From NCBI RefSeq assembly GCF_002741015.1, contig NZ_CP016616.1, positions 4,676,501 to 4,740,500 of the forward strand: 64,000 bases of DNA, read 5' to 3'. Made by a program: the position numbers and the translations under genes. Of the stretch, positions 50,571-59,143 are shown one piece after another. A model generated the notes under the pieces. That model was not told the origin of the DNA. It was given only the letters and a program-made list of their open reading frames with translations, and ran no database searches. The DNA is from Microvirga ossetica. GTDB lineage: Bacteria > Pseudomonadota > Alphaproteobacteria > Rhizobiales > Beijerinckiaceae. Every line of letters starts with the position of its first letter. Position 1 is the first letter of the stretch.

Positions 50571-52102
50571 GGCTGGTCTCCCGCGCGTGTCGATGAGGGG
50601 GATGCTGTGTGGGGCGCAGTCAGGATGCGGGCGGCGGCCTCGTCGCAGCCGCAGGCCAGCGCCACCGCCCGACCATCATCAGGGCTCAGGCCTTGCGCTA
50701 ACGCCATCCGCACCAGGGGACGGGCCAGGGGCCGCATCTGCTCCCGCGGCTCGGCGCTGATCGCCTGCAGCAGATCCGGCAGTGCCACCGCGGGCCAGAA
50801 CATCCGAGCGCGGATCAGGCCACACTTGAGGCGTGACAGCGTCCGCTCATGGTCCCGCGTCAGGATCGGATCGACCACGAAAGTCCGGCCGCCATGCGCC
50901 TGCGAGTAGATCAATAGGCCGTTTGTCGCGGAACGATAGACGATGCTCGCGCAGTGGCCGTAGCTCTCCCCCTCCTCGGGATCGAAGCCGGTGCAGCCCT
51001 CCCAGGCGGCCGGGTCGGCTAACATGACGCGGTAGCTCACCCGGCCTCGGTCGCGGGTGACGAACACGTCGTCGGGATCGAGCCGGATCACGCCCGATTT
51101 CAGGGACGAGCGGGCGAGCGAGCGCACCGTGCGCTCGGCTTTCCTGCGCGCCTCGGCCACCGGCATCCCGGCCTGCCGGTGGTGCTCTTCCAGGGTGGCC
51201 CGGTGCGCCGCCTGGACCGCACGCCGCCGCTCGATCAGATCGGGGTCGGATTCGAGTGCGATGACACACTCACGATAGCGCGCCGCGATGTCACGGGCCT
51301 CGGCCCAGGCCCTCAGTTCCGCGATCCTGAGCACGTCGCCGCCGCGCGCCACGAACGGTCTCTCACGCACGATGAGCGGCGACTCGACGATGGGGCGGCC
51401 CTCGAAAACCAGGCGCTCGGGCGAGCCTACGGCCCGGTCCACCGCCGAACGCTGCAAGAAGCTGCCTGCCCGCGACAGGTCAATGCGCCCATGGCCCGCG
51501 ACAAAGCAAGCTTTGTGCAAGATCTCCAGCGCCTCTTTCGAGCACCGCTGATCGTCGAGGATGCAGTAGACATGCTCTCCGGCCGAGGGCACAGCGAGAC
51601 CGAGCCCTGGATGGATCACACTCGCCGACATCGCTGCCCGCGTCAGGCTGGCCACGCCCCGCATCGGCGGGCAGACCGCGGCCAGCAGATCGGCGGTGTT
51701 CCGGCCGTTGTCGTTGTCGATCAGCAGCAGGCCGGGGCCGTCGTGGAACGTGAAATGCGACAGGCTGCGTGCTCTGACATCGGGTTCGTCGTGCTCGGGC
51801 ATCCTGGCTAGCTGTCCGAGCGTGGTGATGACGCTCCTGACGACGCCGTCACGCAGAATGCCGAGCCCGATGGCCTGATGCGTGCCCAATTCATCGAGCC
51901 CAAGGCGCAGGCACTCCAGGGCGAAGATGCAGATGCGATCAAGTTTCAGGAAGCGCCGCTCGGCATGGCCCTCGATCATCTGGGCCGAGGCGGTCTTGGT
52001 GATGGTCTGCGAAGCCTCGTCGAAGGAATAGCGTTTCGACAACGTCGTGCTGCTCTCGAACACAGTCAGATGCAGCCGTTGCAGGGCGGATGACACGGCC
52101 AT
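50567..52102 (-). CDS. Hypothetical protein, possible divergent primase
   Basis: The 511-residue protein is not firmly recognised. HDGPGLLLIDNDNGRNTADL near residue 123 fits the hhhDhD metal motif of archaeo-eukaryotic primases, and HVYCILDDQRCSKEALEILH near 180 could be a later motif. A charged helical stretch (about 270-330) and a globular C-terminus follow. It lies between a RecD-like helicase and the DUF927 helicase, overlapping the latter. A primase role fits the context but is an inference. Confidence 0.5.
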   Translation of the reverse strand: MAVSSALQRLHLTVFESSTTLSKRYSFDEASQTITKTASAQMIEGHAERRFLKLDRICIFALECLRLGLDELGTHQAIGLGILRDGVVRSVITTLGQLARMPEHDEPDVRARSLSHFTFHDGPGLLLIDNDNGRNTADLLAAVCPPMRGVASLTRAAMSASVIHPGLGLAVPSAGEHVYCILDDQRCSKEALEILHKACFVAGHGRIDLSRAGSFLQRSAVDRAVGSPERLVFEGRPIVESPLIVRERPFVARGGDVLRIAELRAWAEARDIAARYRECVIALESDPDLIERRRAVQAAHRATLEEHHRQAGMPVAEARRKAERTVRSLARSSLKSGVIRLDPDDVFVTRDRGRVSYRVMLADPAAWEGCTGFDPEEGESYGHCASIVYRSATNGLLIYSQAHGGRTFVVDPILTRDHERTLSRLKCGLIRARMFWPAVALPDLLQAISAEPREQMRPLARPLVRMALAQGLSPDDGRAVALACGCDEAAARILTAPHTASPSSTRAGDQP

Positions 52103-52105
52103 CGC

Positions 52106-53410
52106 TCACCCCTCCCGCACCAAGAGCAGCTTTTCGGAGGCCCGTGTGATGGCCGTGTAGCGCCAGCGCCATGCGTCCGAGCCATTACCGACCGGCTCAT
52201 CAATCACGAGGACGTTCGGCCATTCCGAGCCCTGCGCCTTGTGGCAGGTGATCGCGTGGCCGAAGGTCAGCAGCACCGCGCCGTCGCCCTCGGGATGATT
52301 GTCCGGCGGCTCACGCGTGTCGGCGTAGTGATGCCAGAGAAATTCGCGGTCATCGAGCCGGATGGGCTCCTCATGATCGGTCTCGTCGTCGCGTTTGATC
52401 GGCTCGCCTTCGATGCTGCCGAGACAGCCGAACGCCTCCGTGCTGAGCCAGTCGGGCTCAATCCCCGGCAGAAGATCCATGCCGGTGTCGACCGCGTCGA
52501 GGGTCAGCATGGTGCCGTTTAAAAGCCCCAGATCGTGGTGGTTCTGCAGGCAGATCAGCTTTTCGCCCGGTACCGGATAGGGCGTGGCGTGGTCCAGCAC
52601 CCTGCGCATTACGTTGTTGAGCATGCGCCGCGTGCGATGCCTTCCAACGATGACCTGATCGGCCCTGAGCAGCGCCTCCGGCGTGGGCAGGCACTCGACG
52701 ATTTTCACTGTGTCGCCAAACCAGCCCGACTGCGGCCAGCGCCGTTCCTGACGCACCATCAGTGACAGCCGGATGATCGGATTGTCGAGTGCCTGCCGGT
52801 GGATATCGGTCAGCATCACGTCCGGCCGGTGGCCGAGCAGGACACTCTTGTCGCGCACGGGCGGAAGCTGTGCCGGATCACCGACCAGCAGCGCCGGAAC
52901 GCCAAGGCTCGAAAGATCCCTGAACAGGCGCTCGCCGATCATCGAAGCTTCGTCGACCACGATGAGGCCGGCGCGGGCGGCAGCGCCCTCATAATCGAGC
53001 ACGAAGCGCGGGCGGCGCAGGGCTGCGAGCCTGTGCTGAAGCGCCATGACCTCGCGTCCTGTGTGGTGGGCCTCGGCGATCTCGTCCCGCAGGCGCTCGA
53101 TCTCACTCTCGTCGGGGCTGATGACGCGATAGAGCGCCGAATGCAGCGTCATCGCGGGTACGCCCTTGCGGTTCAGCACCCGCGCCGCCTTATTGGTGGG
53201 CGTGCAGAACACGATCGAGCGGGCGAGGTCGATGCGGGCGACGCTGCCTAACAAGGTGGTCTTGCCGGTGCCTGCAAAGCCGCACAGGCGGAAGACCGGA
53301 TTGCGGACATGCTCGGGTGTCCTGAGCCAATCCTCGACGGCATGGAGGGCATCCTGCTGCAGCGGACTCAAGGTGACCGCCGAGAGCGGACCGGAGTGCG
53401 TGTGGGGCAT
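52106..53410 (-). CDS. RecD-like ATP-dependent DNA helicase (AAA_30 / UvrD_C_2)
   Basis: The 434-residue SF1 helicase has Walker A FAGTGKTTLLGS near residue 45, FCTPTNKAARVLNRKGVPA, Walker B GLIVVDEASMIGE near 155, LVGDPAQLPPV, and the C-terminal motif TFGHAITCHKAQGSEWPNVL. It should unwind DNA 5' to 3' during replication or transfer of the island. Three bases separate it from the next gene, in a tight minus-strand operon from 54303 to 48528. Confidence 0.92.
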   Translation of the reverse strand: MPHTHSGPLSAVTLSPLQQDALHAVEDWLRTPEHVRNPVFRLCGFAGTGKTTLLGSVARIDLARSIVFCTPTNKAARVLNRKGVPAMTLHSALYRVISPDESEIERLRDEIAEAHHTGREVMALQHRLAALRRPRFVLDYEGAAARAGLIVVDEASMIGERLFRDLSSLGVPALLVGDPAQLPPVRDKSVLLGHRPDVMLTDIHRQALDNPIIRLSLMVRQERRWPQSGWFGDTVKIVECLPTPEALLRADQVIVGRHRTRRMLNNVMRRVLDHATPYPVPGEKLICLQNHHDLGLLNGTMLTLDAVDTGMDLLPGIEPDWLSTEAFGCLGSIEGEPIKRDDETDHEEPIRLDDREFLWHHYADTREPPDNHPEGDGAVLLTFGHAITCHKAQGSEWPNVLVIDEPVGNGSDAWRWRYTAITRASEKLLLVREG

Positions 53411-53413
53411 GGC

Positions 53414-53761
53414 TCAGAGCCCTTCCAGCGGCAGCGCGGCATCGGCATCGTCGAAGGCTTCGGGAGAGTGGCGGCGCACAACCGCGATAACGGCGTCGGC
53501 AAACGCATCGCGGTCGGCCTTGTCGGGGAAGGTCACCACAGCGACGTGAGCGATCTTGCCGCGCTCGTCCCGCAGGGGTTGCCCGTTACTATCGAGAACA
53601 GGCGCGGCCGGAAGCGTGACCCAGCGCATGCCATGGCTTTCTTGGACCACCACGCGCTGGACGAGCAGGCCGGGCGGGTCGCATCTCACGGTCGCATAGC
53701 CGACGCGGCTGTTGCGGCGGTCGCGCTGCCACTGCACGACGCGAAGGCTATCTCCGGTCAT
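53414..53761 (-). CDS. Hypothetical island protein (SpoVG-like layout)
   Basis: The 115-residue product alternates beta strands and ends with FPDKADRDAFADAVIAVVRR. The order (strand pair, GLLVQRVVVQESHGMRWVTL, PDKADRDAF, C-terminal helix) recalls SpoVG-type DNA-binding proteins, but no motif proves it. It overlaps the upstream gene by four bases. Confidence 0.5.
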   Translation of the reverse strand: MTGDSLRVVQWQRDRRNSRVGYATVRCDPPGLLVQRVVVQESHGMRWVTLPAAPVLDSNGQPLRDERGKIAHVAVVTFPDKADRDAFADAVIAVVRRHSPEAFDDADAALPLEGL

Positions 53762-54303
53762 GACTGGCCTCCCGCGAAAAGGGCCGGTGTGCCCTCGAAA
53801 ACCGACCGCGAGCGCCTCTCCGGCCCGTCACCCTTCGGTGATCCCAGCTTGCCGGAAATTTCGCAGAACTCTCCCTCAGAGGTCTGGCTGGTTCGCCGAT
53901 CCGCGAGCCGGTATCCCCGCGCTCGGGCAGCTTCGGGATCGGCCCAGACCGTTCGCTTGCGCAGTCCGACGAGGGCGCGGATGTCCTCCGCCTCGCCAGG
54001 GATCGGCAGGCGGTGAAGGTGGAACACGCCTTCATCGTCACCGTCCTGGGTCACGTCGACGAGTCCTGACCAGCCGAGCAGGCGCTTCTTGGCCCAGGTC
54101 CAAGCCTGGGGGGAGCGACAGCCGACCGTGAGCAGGAAGGCACCGGCGCCCCAGGAACTGACGTAGCCACGCTTCCCCTTCAGGGTCCACAGGCGGCAGT
54201 CGTCGAGGCGTAGGGCCGCGGGGCTCACGTCAATGGCGTCGCGCAGGCAAACGAGGTGCGCTTTGTCGGCTTCGGCCTCGGACTGCGAGTGGTAGGTGTC
54301 CAT
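53758..54303 (-). CDS. Hypothetical island protein
   Basis: The 181-residue protein starts at ATG 54303 after GGAGGA (MDTYHSQSEAEADKAHLVCL). GYVSSWGAGAFLLTVGCRSP and WTWAKKRLLGWSGLVDVTQD are the most distinctive parts. No family is recognised. It is the first gene of the replication-type operon, ahead of the SpoVG-like gene and the helicase. Confidence 0.55.
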   Translation of the reverse strand: MDTYHSQSEAEADKAHLVCLRDAIDVSPAALRLDDCRLWTLKGKRGYVSSWGAGAFLLTVGCRSPQAWTWAKKRLLGWSGLVDVTQDGDDEGVFHLHRLPIPGEAEDIRALVGLRKRTVWADPEAARARGYRLADRRTSQTSEGEFCEISGKLGSPKGDGPERRSRSVFEGTPALFAGGQS

Positions 54304-54414
54304 CGGCGTTCCTCCAGATGGAGGCCGCAGAGGCGCCGACCGCAACGATGTGCTAGGATTTCACCGTCATGAGAATTCCTGCCCGTCGCGAATCTACTTC
54401 TGCGGCGGGCTTTT

Positions 54415-54702
54415 TCATGCGGCGGGCGAGGGGCGGCCCGTGGCGCCCCTCCGGCGGATGCGACGGGGAGCCTCCTTCTCGGCGAAGGTGTCCATCAGGC
54501 GGTTGACGTCCTCGACTCGCCAGCACGTCCGGCCCCCGACGTCGTAGGGCGGCGGGAATTCCCCGCTCGCGACGCCGCGCCACCAGCGAGAGGGCGAGAT
54601 CGGCAGCGGACCGCCCCAGCGGCCCAGGATCTGCTGGACAGCGACATAGCCTGCGCTCGGCCAGGGGGAAGGGTTGCGAGGGGTCTTGGATTGTTTCGGC
54701 AT
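54415..54702 (-). CDS. AlpA-like DNA-binding protein / candidate excisionase
   Basis: The 95-residue basic protein starts at ATG 54702 after GGAGGAG. GYVAVQQILGRWGGPLPISP, then SRWWRGVASGEFPPPYDVGG and RTCWRVEDVNRLMDTFAE, match the MerR/AlpA winged helix in which a tryptophan pair surrounds a Gly-x-Phe-Pro turn. Such proteins control excision or integrase expression in islands. It stands between the replication operon and the integrase. Confidence 0.75.
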   Translation of the reverse strand: MPKQSKTPRNPSPWPSAGYVAVQQILGRWGGPLPISPSRWWRGVASGEFPPPYDVGGRTCWRVEDVNRLMDTFAEKEAPRRIRRRGATGRPSPAA

Positions 54703-54777
54703 GTGGTTCTCCTCCACTGGAGAGCCACGCTAGCCCCGGCCGGTCCGCCGAAAATCAGAGATAAAATCCCGCCGAAA

Positions 54778-55440
54778 TTATTTTTTGTTTGTTTTCGGCG
54801 CGTCCCCGTCGCTCCGCGACTTCCGAAGGTGCTTTTCAATCGTCGACGGGCTCGGGGCGGGGAGATCGCTATGGGTTTGCTTGAACCAAGCCTGCAGGTC
54901 ATGCGCCACCGCCACGAGCGGGAGGCCCTCGAAGGCCCCCATCTCGGCCCGCCGCCCATATTCGGCCAGCACCAGTTGCATTACCGAGGGGCGGCCCTTG
55001 CGCCCCGGGCGGATGCCTGCCTTTCGCGAGGCGGCCGCCATCCAGGACATGAAGGCCGCGCGTTCGACGAAAACCGGGCTCCCTCCGACATCCGGCCCCT
55101 CGCCGGAGTCGAGGAACGTGTCCAGCCCGGGGAAGTCGCTTCGACGGCTCCAGCCTGCCCGCGTCGGGATCTGACCCCACACGCCACCATTGGGGCTGTA
55201 ACAGAAGGCCGTGAGGACGCCCGTGGCCAGAGCCGCGCGAATGAGAGCCTCGACCCTGGCGCGCGCCTTCTCCTCGCGGACCAGGGCGGCCCTGTCGTGG
55301 CCCCAGAGGCGCGCTGCGATCTGCACGGTGGGATCGGCGACGCGCACGATCCTGGTCGCGTCCTCCAGCCTGGCGAAAGCAAGGTCGAAGGCATCCCCGA
55401 GGCCGAGGTGTCCGGGCGGGATCGGAAGGTCGTGTCTCAC
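54778..55440 (-). CDS. Hypothetical protein coupled to the integrase
   Basis: The 220-residue protein starts at GTG 55440, overlapping the integrase stop (GTGA). AFDLAFARLEDATRIVRVAD, FVERAAFMSWMAAASRKAGI and PAPSPSTIEKHLRKSRSDGD are notable; the C-terminus looks like a small helix-turn-helix. Frames running further upstream overlap the integrase. No family is recognised. Confidence 0.6.
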   Translation of the reverse strand: MRHDLPIPPGHLGLGDAFDLAFARLEDATRIVRVADPTVQIAARLWGHDRAALVREEKARARVEALIRAALATGVLTAFCYSPNGGVWGQIPTRAGWSRRSDFPGLDTFLDSGEGPDVGGSPVFVERAAFMSWMAAASRKAGIRPGRKGRPSVMQLVLAEYGRRAEMGAFEGLPLVAVAHDLQAWFKQTHSDLPAPSPSTIEKHLRKSRSDGDAPKTNKK

Positions 55441-56500
55441 GGTGGGGGCGATCCGCCGCGCGAGCGCACCGAGAATGGAACGACGGTGTCCCGGTCTCCT
55501 TCGACGAAGGCGGCCCATGCATCCATCAGGGCGCGACGCTGCTCGAGCAGATCGCCTCTGCGATAGGCCCGTTCCGTCGCGGACGCGACCACATGGGCCA
55601 GGGCCATTTCCGCGACATGGTTCGGCGTGGACGTGCACTCGGCCGCCCAGTCCCTGAACGAGGACCTGAAGCCGTGCACGGTGATGCTGTCCCGTCCCAT
55701 CCTGCGCAACAGCATCTCCATGCCCATGTTGGATAGAGGCTTGCCGCACCGCAGACCCGGGAACACGAACTCACTGTTCTCGCCGCGTATGCCCTGCATT
55801 TCGCGCAAAACCGCCAGAGCCGGTCCAGAGAGTGGCACTGTGTGCTGGCGTCCACTCTTCATCCTTGATTTCGGCACGATCCATAGGGTGCGATCCCAAT
55901 CGATCTCGCCCCAGGTCATGCCCAAAGCCTCGCCCGTGCGGGCCGCCGTCAGGATCGTGAATTCGAGCGCCTTCGCGGCGGTGGACCGACGCTGGCGCAA
56001 CTCAGCCAAGAAGTCCGGCACATCGGCGTAGGGCAGGGCCGCATGGTGGCCCCGGACGAGTTTCCTCGGCTTTGGCAGGATGTGGGCAAGGTGGCCGCGC
56101 CACGCGGCGGGATTGTTCCACGGCCCGGCGATGTGACCGGCCGCCCGGCTGGCATCCAAGATCGCCTCGACGCGGCCTCTCAAACGCGAACCCGTCTCGG
56201 GGCGCGTGTTCCATAACGGGGTCAGCACCGACAGAACGTCTGCCGTGGTGACCTGATCGACCGGCGTGTCGCGGATGGCGGCGCAGTACCGCGTCAGCGT
56301 CATCTCCCACTGACGAGCGTGCTTGGTGCTGCGCCAGGATGGTTCCCGGGCGGCGATAAAGGCGTCGGCGACCTCGGCGAAGGTCGGCACGGTGGTAGCG
56401 TTCACTGCCTTCGCCTTCTCCTCCAGCGGGTTGCGGCCCTGGGCCAGGAGGGCGCGGGCGGCAGCCGCCTTCTCGCGCGCCTGCGCCAAGGACACGTCCC
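55437..56500 (-). pseudogene. Tyrosine integrase, C-terminal part (split by IS630)
   Basis: About 352 codons hold the core-binding and catalytic domains of a P4-type integrase. The first catalytic arginine is in TAARTGEALGMTWGEIDW, the HGFR box in ITVHGFRSSFRDWAAE, a following histidine in MALAHVVASATERA, and the tyrosine in RAYRRGDLLEQRRALMDAWA. The N-terminal 59 codons lie beyond the IS630 at 57994-58168. Joining both across a single TA restores an unbroken frame of about 412 residues. As it stands the gene is interrupted. Confidence 0.9.
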
Positions 56501-56778
56501 TAGATCCTCGGCCCAGAGGATTTGACGGGTTGGGGATGGCGGAGGAGGGGCAGGCATTCGGGGGCGACCAACACCTCGATACTTCGCGCCACTCCGGGCT
56601 GACGGCGGATCAAGCCGGCGCGTTCCAAGGTCAGGATCATCTGGTGCACGGAAGGCGGAGTGACCTGGAAATGGCTCTGCATGTCGGTTTCGGCCGGGGG
56701 ACGGCCATGGACGCGGGTGTAGGCATCAATGAAGGCCAGGTACTGGCCCTGCCTGTCAGTGAAGCTTTTCTCAGACAT
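56500..56778 (-). CDS. Winged-helix DNA-binding passenger protein (LexA-N-like), copy 2
   Basis: The 92-residue protein is the same as at 37323 (one silent base change seen). The stop codon again uses the target TA plus a flanking base of the integrase gene, giving TAG by chance of the insertion site. Confidence 0.75.
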   Translation of the reverse strand: MSEKSFTDRQGQYLAFIDAYTRVHGRPPAETDMQSHFQVTPPSVHQMILTLERAGLIRRQPGVARSIEVLVAPECLPLLRHPQPVKSSGPRI

Positions 56779-57993
56779 TCGCCACACGCTCGATTCATCG
56801 GCTGATTCAGCTGGGTCTCTCATGCGGGAGGCCGAGATGAACATATGCTACCGGGTTGAGCTGAGCGAGGCCGAGCGTGCCAACCTCCAGGCGATGCTCA
56901 GCGGCGGCAAGCAGGCCGCTCGCACGCTCAAGCGCGCGCAGATCCTGCTGGCGGCCGATGCTGGCGTGCCAGACGAGACGATTGCCCAAAGTATCGCGGT
57001 CGGCGGCGCGACCGTGTATCGGACCAAGCGCCGCTTCGTGGAGGGCAACCTGGAGCGGGCCCTCAGCGAGGAGCCCCGTCCCGGCGCCGCCCGCAAGCTC
57101 TCAGGCCCGGAGGAGGCGCTGCTGGTGGCAACCGCCTGCGCAAAGCCGCCCGCGGGCCGGGCCCGCTGGACGCTGGAACTCTTGGCCGGCGAGATCGTGC
57201 GGCTCACCCAACATGAGAGCCTGTCGCGGGAGACGCTGCGCCGGCGACTCTGCGAGAACGCGCTCAAGCCCTGGCGGCAGAAGATGTGGTGCGTTCCGAA
57301 GATTGATGGCGAATACGTCGCCCGCATGGAGGACGTGCTTGATCTCTACGCCGAGCCGTCCGATCCGCAGCACCCGGTGGTTTGCTTTGATGAGAGCCCA
57401 GTCCAGCTCATCGGCGAGACGCGTCAGCCGCTCCCGGCCACGCCCGGGCAGATCGAGCGGGTCGATTATGAGTATCGCCGCTGTGGTACGGTGAACCTGT
57501 TCGTAGTCCTTGACGCGCATCGGCCCTGGCGCCGGGTCAAGGTCAGCGAGCAACGCACGGCATGCGACTTCGCCCGGTGCATGCGCGAACTTGTAGATGT
57601 CGACTTTCCGCAGGCCGAGCGGATCCGGGTCGTGATGGACAACCTGTCGACGCACACGCCCGGTTCGCTCTACCAGGCTTTCCCGCCTGACGAGGCGCAT
57701 CGCCTCCTGCAGCATCTGGAGTTCCACTACACCCCCAAGCATGCGAGTTGGTTGAACATGGTCGAGATCGAGATTGGGGTGCTCAAGGGCCAGTGCCTGG
57801 ATCGGCGTATTGACACGCGCGAGGAGCTCGAGCGGGAAATCGCTGCCTGGGAGCGCGAGCGTAACGCCGCCGGCGCACGCATCACCTGGATGTTCACGAC
57901 CGAAAAGGCCCGGGCCAAAATGGGCCGCGCCTATCCCAAACCCGGCCCTCTCGAGCCACTCGCCAAAAGGTCATGATCACTGTGCCGAGGATC
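56503..57993 (+). mobile_element. IS630-family element with passenger gene, copy 2, inside the integrase
   Basis: The element has the same 1,491-bp length and the same ends as copy 1 at 37326, flanked by TA at 56501-56502 and 57994-57995. Removing the element plus one TA rejoins integrase codons for G-S-T-R-D-V-S-L, so this insertion is recent and precise. Confidence 0.93.
56837..57976 (+). CDS. IS630-family transposase, copy 2
   Basis: The 379 residues are the same sequence as the protein at 37660, with an intact DDE core (CFDESPVQL, VMDNLSTH, WLNMVEIEIG). With two nearly identical copies in one island the element is probably still active. Confidence 0.92.
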   Translation: MNICYRVELSEAERANLQAMLSGGKQAARTLKRAQILLAADAGVPDETIAQSIAVGGATVYRTKRRFVEGNLERALSEEPRPGAARKLSGPEEALLVATACAKPPAGRARWTLELLAGEIVRLTQHESLSRETLRRRLCENALKPWRQKMWCVPKIDGEYVARMEDVLDLYAEPSDPQHPVVCFDESPVQLIGETRQPLPATPGQIERVDYEYRRCGTVNLFVVLDAHRPWRRVKVSEQRTACDFARCMRELVDVDFPQAERIRVVMDNLSTHTPGSLYQAFPPDEAHRLLQHLEFHYTPKHASWLNMVEIEIGVLKGQCLDRRIDTREELEREIAAWERERNAAGARITWMFTTEKARAKMGRAYPKPGPLEPLAKRS

Positions 57994-58168
57994 TAGTGCT
58001 GCCCAAACCCATCTCGGGACGGCGGCCTTGCCAGCGGTAGATGAACAGCCAGCGTTTGGCTCCCGTGCCGTCCACGAGCAGGACCAGACCGCCGCCGTCG
58101 GAATAGCGGCCCGGCTCCGTGAGAGTGGCGACGGTCCGTGCCGTCAACTTGTTCAGAACCCGCGTCAT
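57994..58168 (-). pseudogene. Tyrosine integrase, N-terminal part (split by IS630)
   Basis: ATG 58168, after GGAGGGG, begins MTRVLNKLTARTVATLTEPG, RYSDGGGLVLLVDGTGAKRW and LFIYRWQGRRPEMGLG. This is the DUF4102 arm-binding domain that starts P4-type integrases. The frame runs into the IS630 right end at 57993. It lies 166 bases from the tRNA-Ser 3' end. Confidence 0.9.
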
Positions 58169-58199
58169 CCATCCCCTCCAGGGCGTCCATCCGCCGCTC

Positions 58200-58221
58200 C
58201 GCCCCGCCATTCGCCCCGCCA
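58200..58221. repeat. Tandem iteron shared by both island ends (right copy)
   Basis: The same 22 bases as at 22701-22722 (CGCCCCGCCATT then CGCCCCGCCA), located between the integrase start and the tRNA. Suggested role: arm-type binding site for integrase or its helper. Confidence 0.55.
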
Positions 58222-58333
58222 GAGGACGTAGATTGGGATGGAAACTGGTGGACAGCGATTGAAGCACTGTGCCGCGAAACCCTAGGGAATCAAGGCTTTC
58301 AGACACGGGGATAGAGGGTGATGGAAGGGGGTA

Positions 58334-58347
58334 TGGCGGAGACGGAG
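58334..58347. repeat. Candidate right attachment site within tRNA-Ser
   Basis: TGGCGGAGACGGAG, identical to 22625-22638. It covers CCA, discriminator, acceptor stem and the start of the T stem. Confidence 0.65.
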
Positions 58348-58424
58348 GGATTCGAACCCTCGATACCCTTTTGGGGTATGCTCATTTAGCAAACGAGTGC
58401 CTTCAGCCGCTCGGCCACGTCTCC
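58334..58424 (-). tRNA. tRNA-Ser (anticodon GCU)
   Basis: The 91-nt minus-strand gene folds with acceptor GGAGACG and CGTCTCC, D-arm GGCCGAGCGGCTGAAGGC, anticodon stem around the loop TTTGCTAAA (anticodon GCT, codons AGC/AGU), a long variable arm ATACCCC...GGGTAT typical of serine tRNAs, T-arm GAGGGTTCGAATCCCTC, discriminator G and encoded CCA. Its 3' end (58334-58347) is the island attachment site and is kept intact. Confidence 0.96.
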
Positions 58425-58526
58425 AGGCGAATGGTGCGGGATCGGATCCCGCTTCGCAGGTGGCGCAATAGACGCGAATGGGGTTCTTTCGTCAAGGACG
58501 AAAATCGTGCCGATCGGGTGCGGCGT

Positions 58527-58646
58527 CTACCAGAACAGGTTGGAGAGAGCGAGGCTCGCCAGTCCGATGCCGGACAGGAAGACGGGAAACCATTTCGGGC
58601 ACGAGCCATGCGCTTCGTCGAATTCCACCCCGTTCTCCTCATCCAT
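58527..58646 (-). CDS. Tiny single-helix membrane protein (tentative)
   Basis: The 39-codon frame MDEENGVEFDEAHGSCPKW then FPVFLSGIGLASLALSNLFW has an acidic head and one transmembrane helix, a layout seen in real small proteins. No good ribosome-binding site is visible, so support is modest. Confidence 0.35.
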   Translation of the reverse strand: MDEENGVEFDEAHGSCPKWFPVFLSGIGLASLALSNLFW

Positions 58647-58760
58647 CGTCGAACCGGGCCCATTAAGAGCCCGTTCTTTCCGGATAGAAAGGGACGGTGC
58701 TGGTGAAATATGAGCCTAGGAGCCTAAATGGCGGGCAGAATGTCTGCCGGGCCGTCTCCT

Positions 58761-59021
58761 TCAGGCCATCGTCGGCTCGGCCGTCGCATAGAGGCGCTTG
58801 ATCTCCTCCAGGCTGCGGATGGCAGGGCCGGACCGGCGCACGATCACGGCGCTCAATTGCCTGAACTTATCGTCCGCCCATTCCTCTACGACAAGGGCGA
58901 CCGCATCCCGGAGCGGCAGGGTCGCGATCTTGCAGGCCATCGCCGAGCCGCCCGCCCGCTCGACCGGCCGGCTCAGCGCGAGGAGATCCACCATCTCGTC
59001 GAAATCGTGGGCTGCGGTCAC
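58761..59021 (-). CDS. Hypothetical protein
   Basis: The 86-residue product starts at GTG 59021 (VTAAHDFDEMVDLLALSRPV) after GGGAGAG. VVEEWADDKFRQLSAVIVRR and PAIRSLEEIKRLYATAE suggest an alpha/beta fold. No family is recognised. Confidence 0.5.
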   Translation of the reverse strand: MTAAHDFDEMVDLLALSRPVERAGGSAMACKIATLPLRDAVALVVEEWADDKFRQLSAVIVRRSGPAIRSLEEIKRLYATAEPTMA

Positions 59022-59143
59022 ACTTCTCTCCCTGGCCGGCGGCGCGAACGACCTAGGCTATTGGCGGCGAATTGTGGCAATCCAATGCCCAAGCTTTCCT
59101 CGGGCTTGCGTTGATGAAGACGGTGCAGTGGAAAGATCGGCCC

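Larger units (their letters stand above)
22625..58347. mobile_element. Putative 35.7-kb genomic island integrated at tRNA-Ser
   Basis: The limits are set by a 14-bp direct repeat, TGGCGGAGACGGAG, at 22625-22638 and at the 3' end of the tRNA-Ser gene (58334-58347). A tyrosine integrase gene sits next to the tRNA and reads away from it, the usual layout. A second perfect 22-bp repeat lies just inside each end. Between are insertion sequences, decayed genes, a replication-type module and an AT-rich patch, unlike the metabolic chromosome on both sides. The integrase is now split by an IS630 element, so the island is probably immobile without help. Confidence 0.72.
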
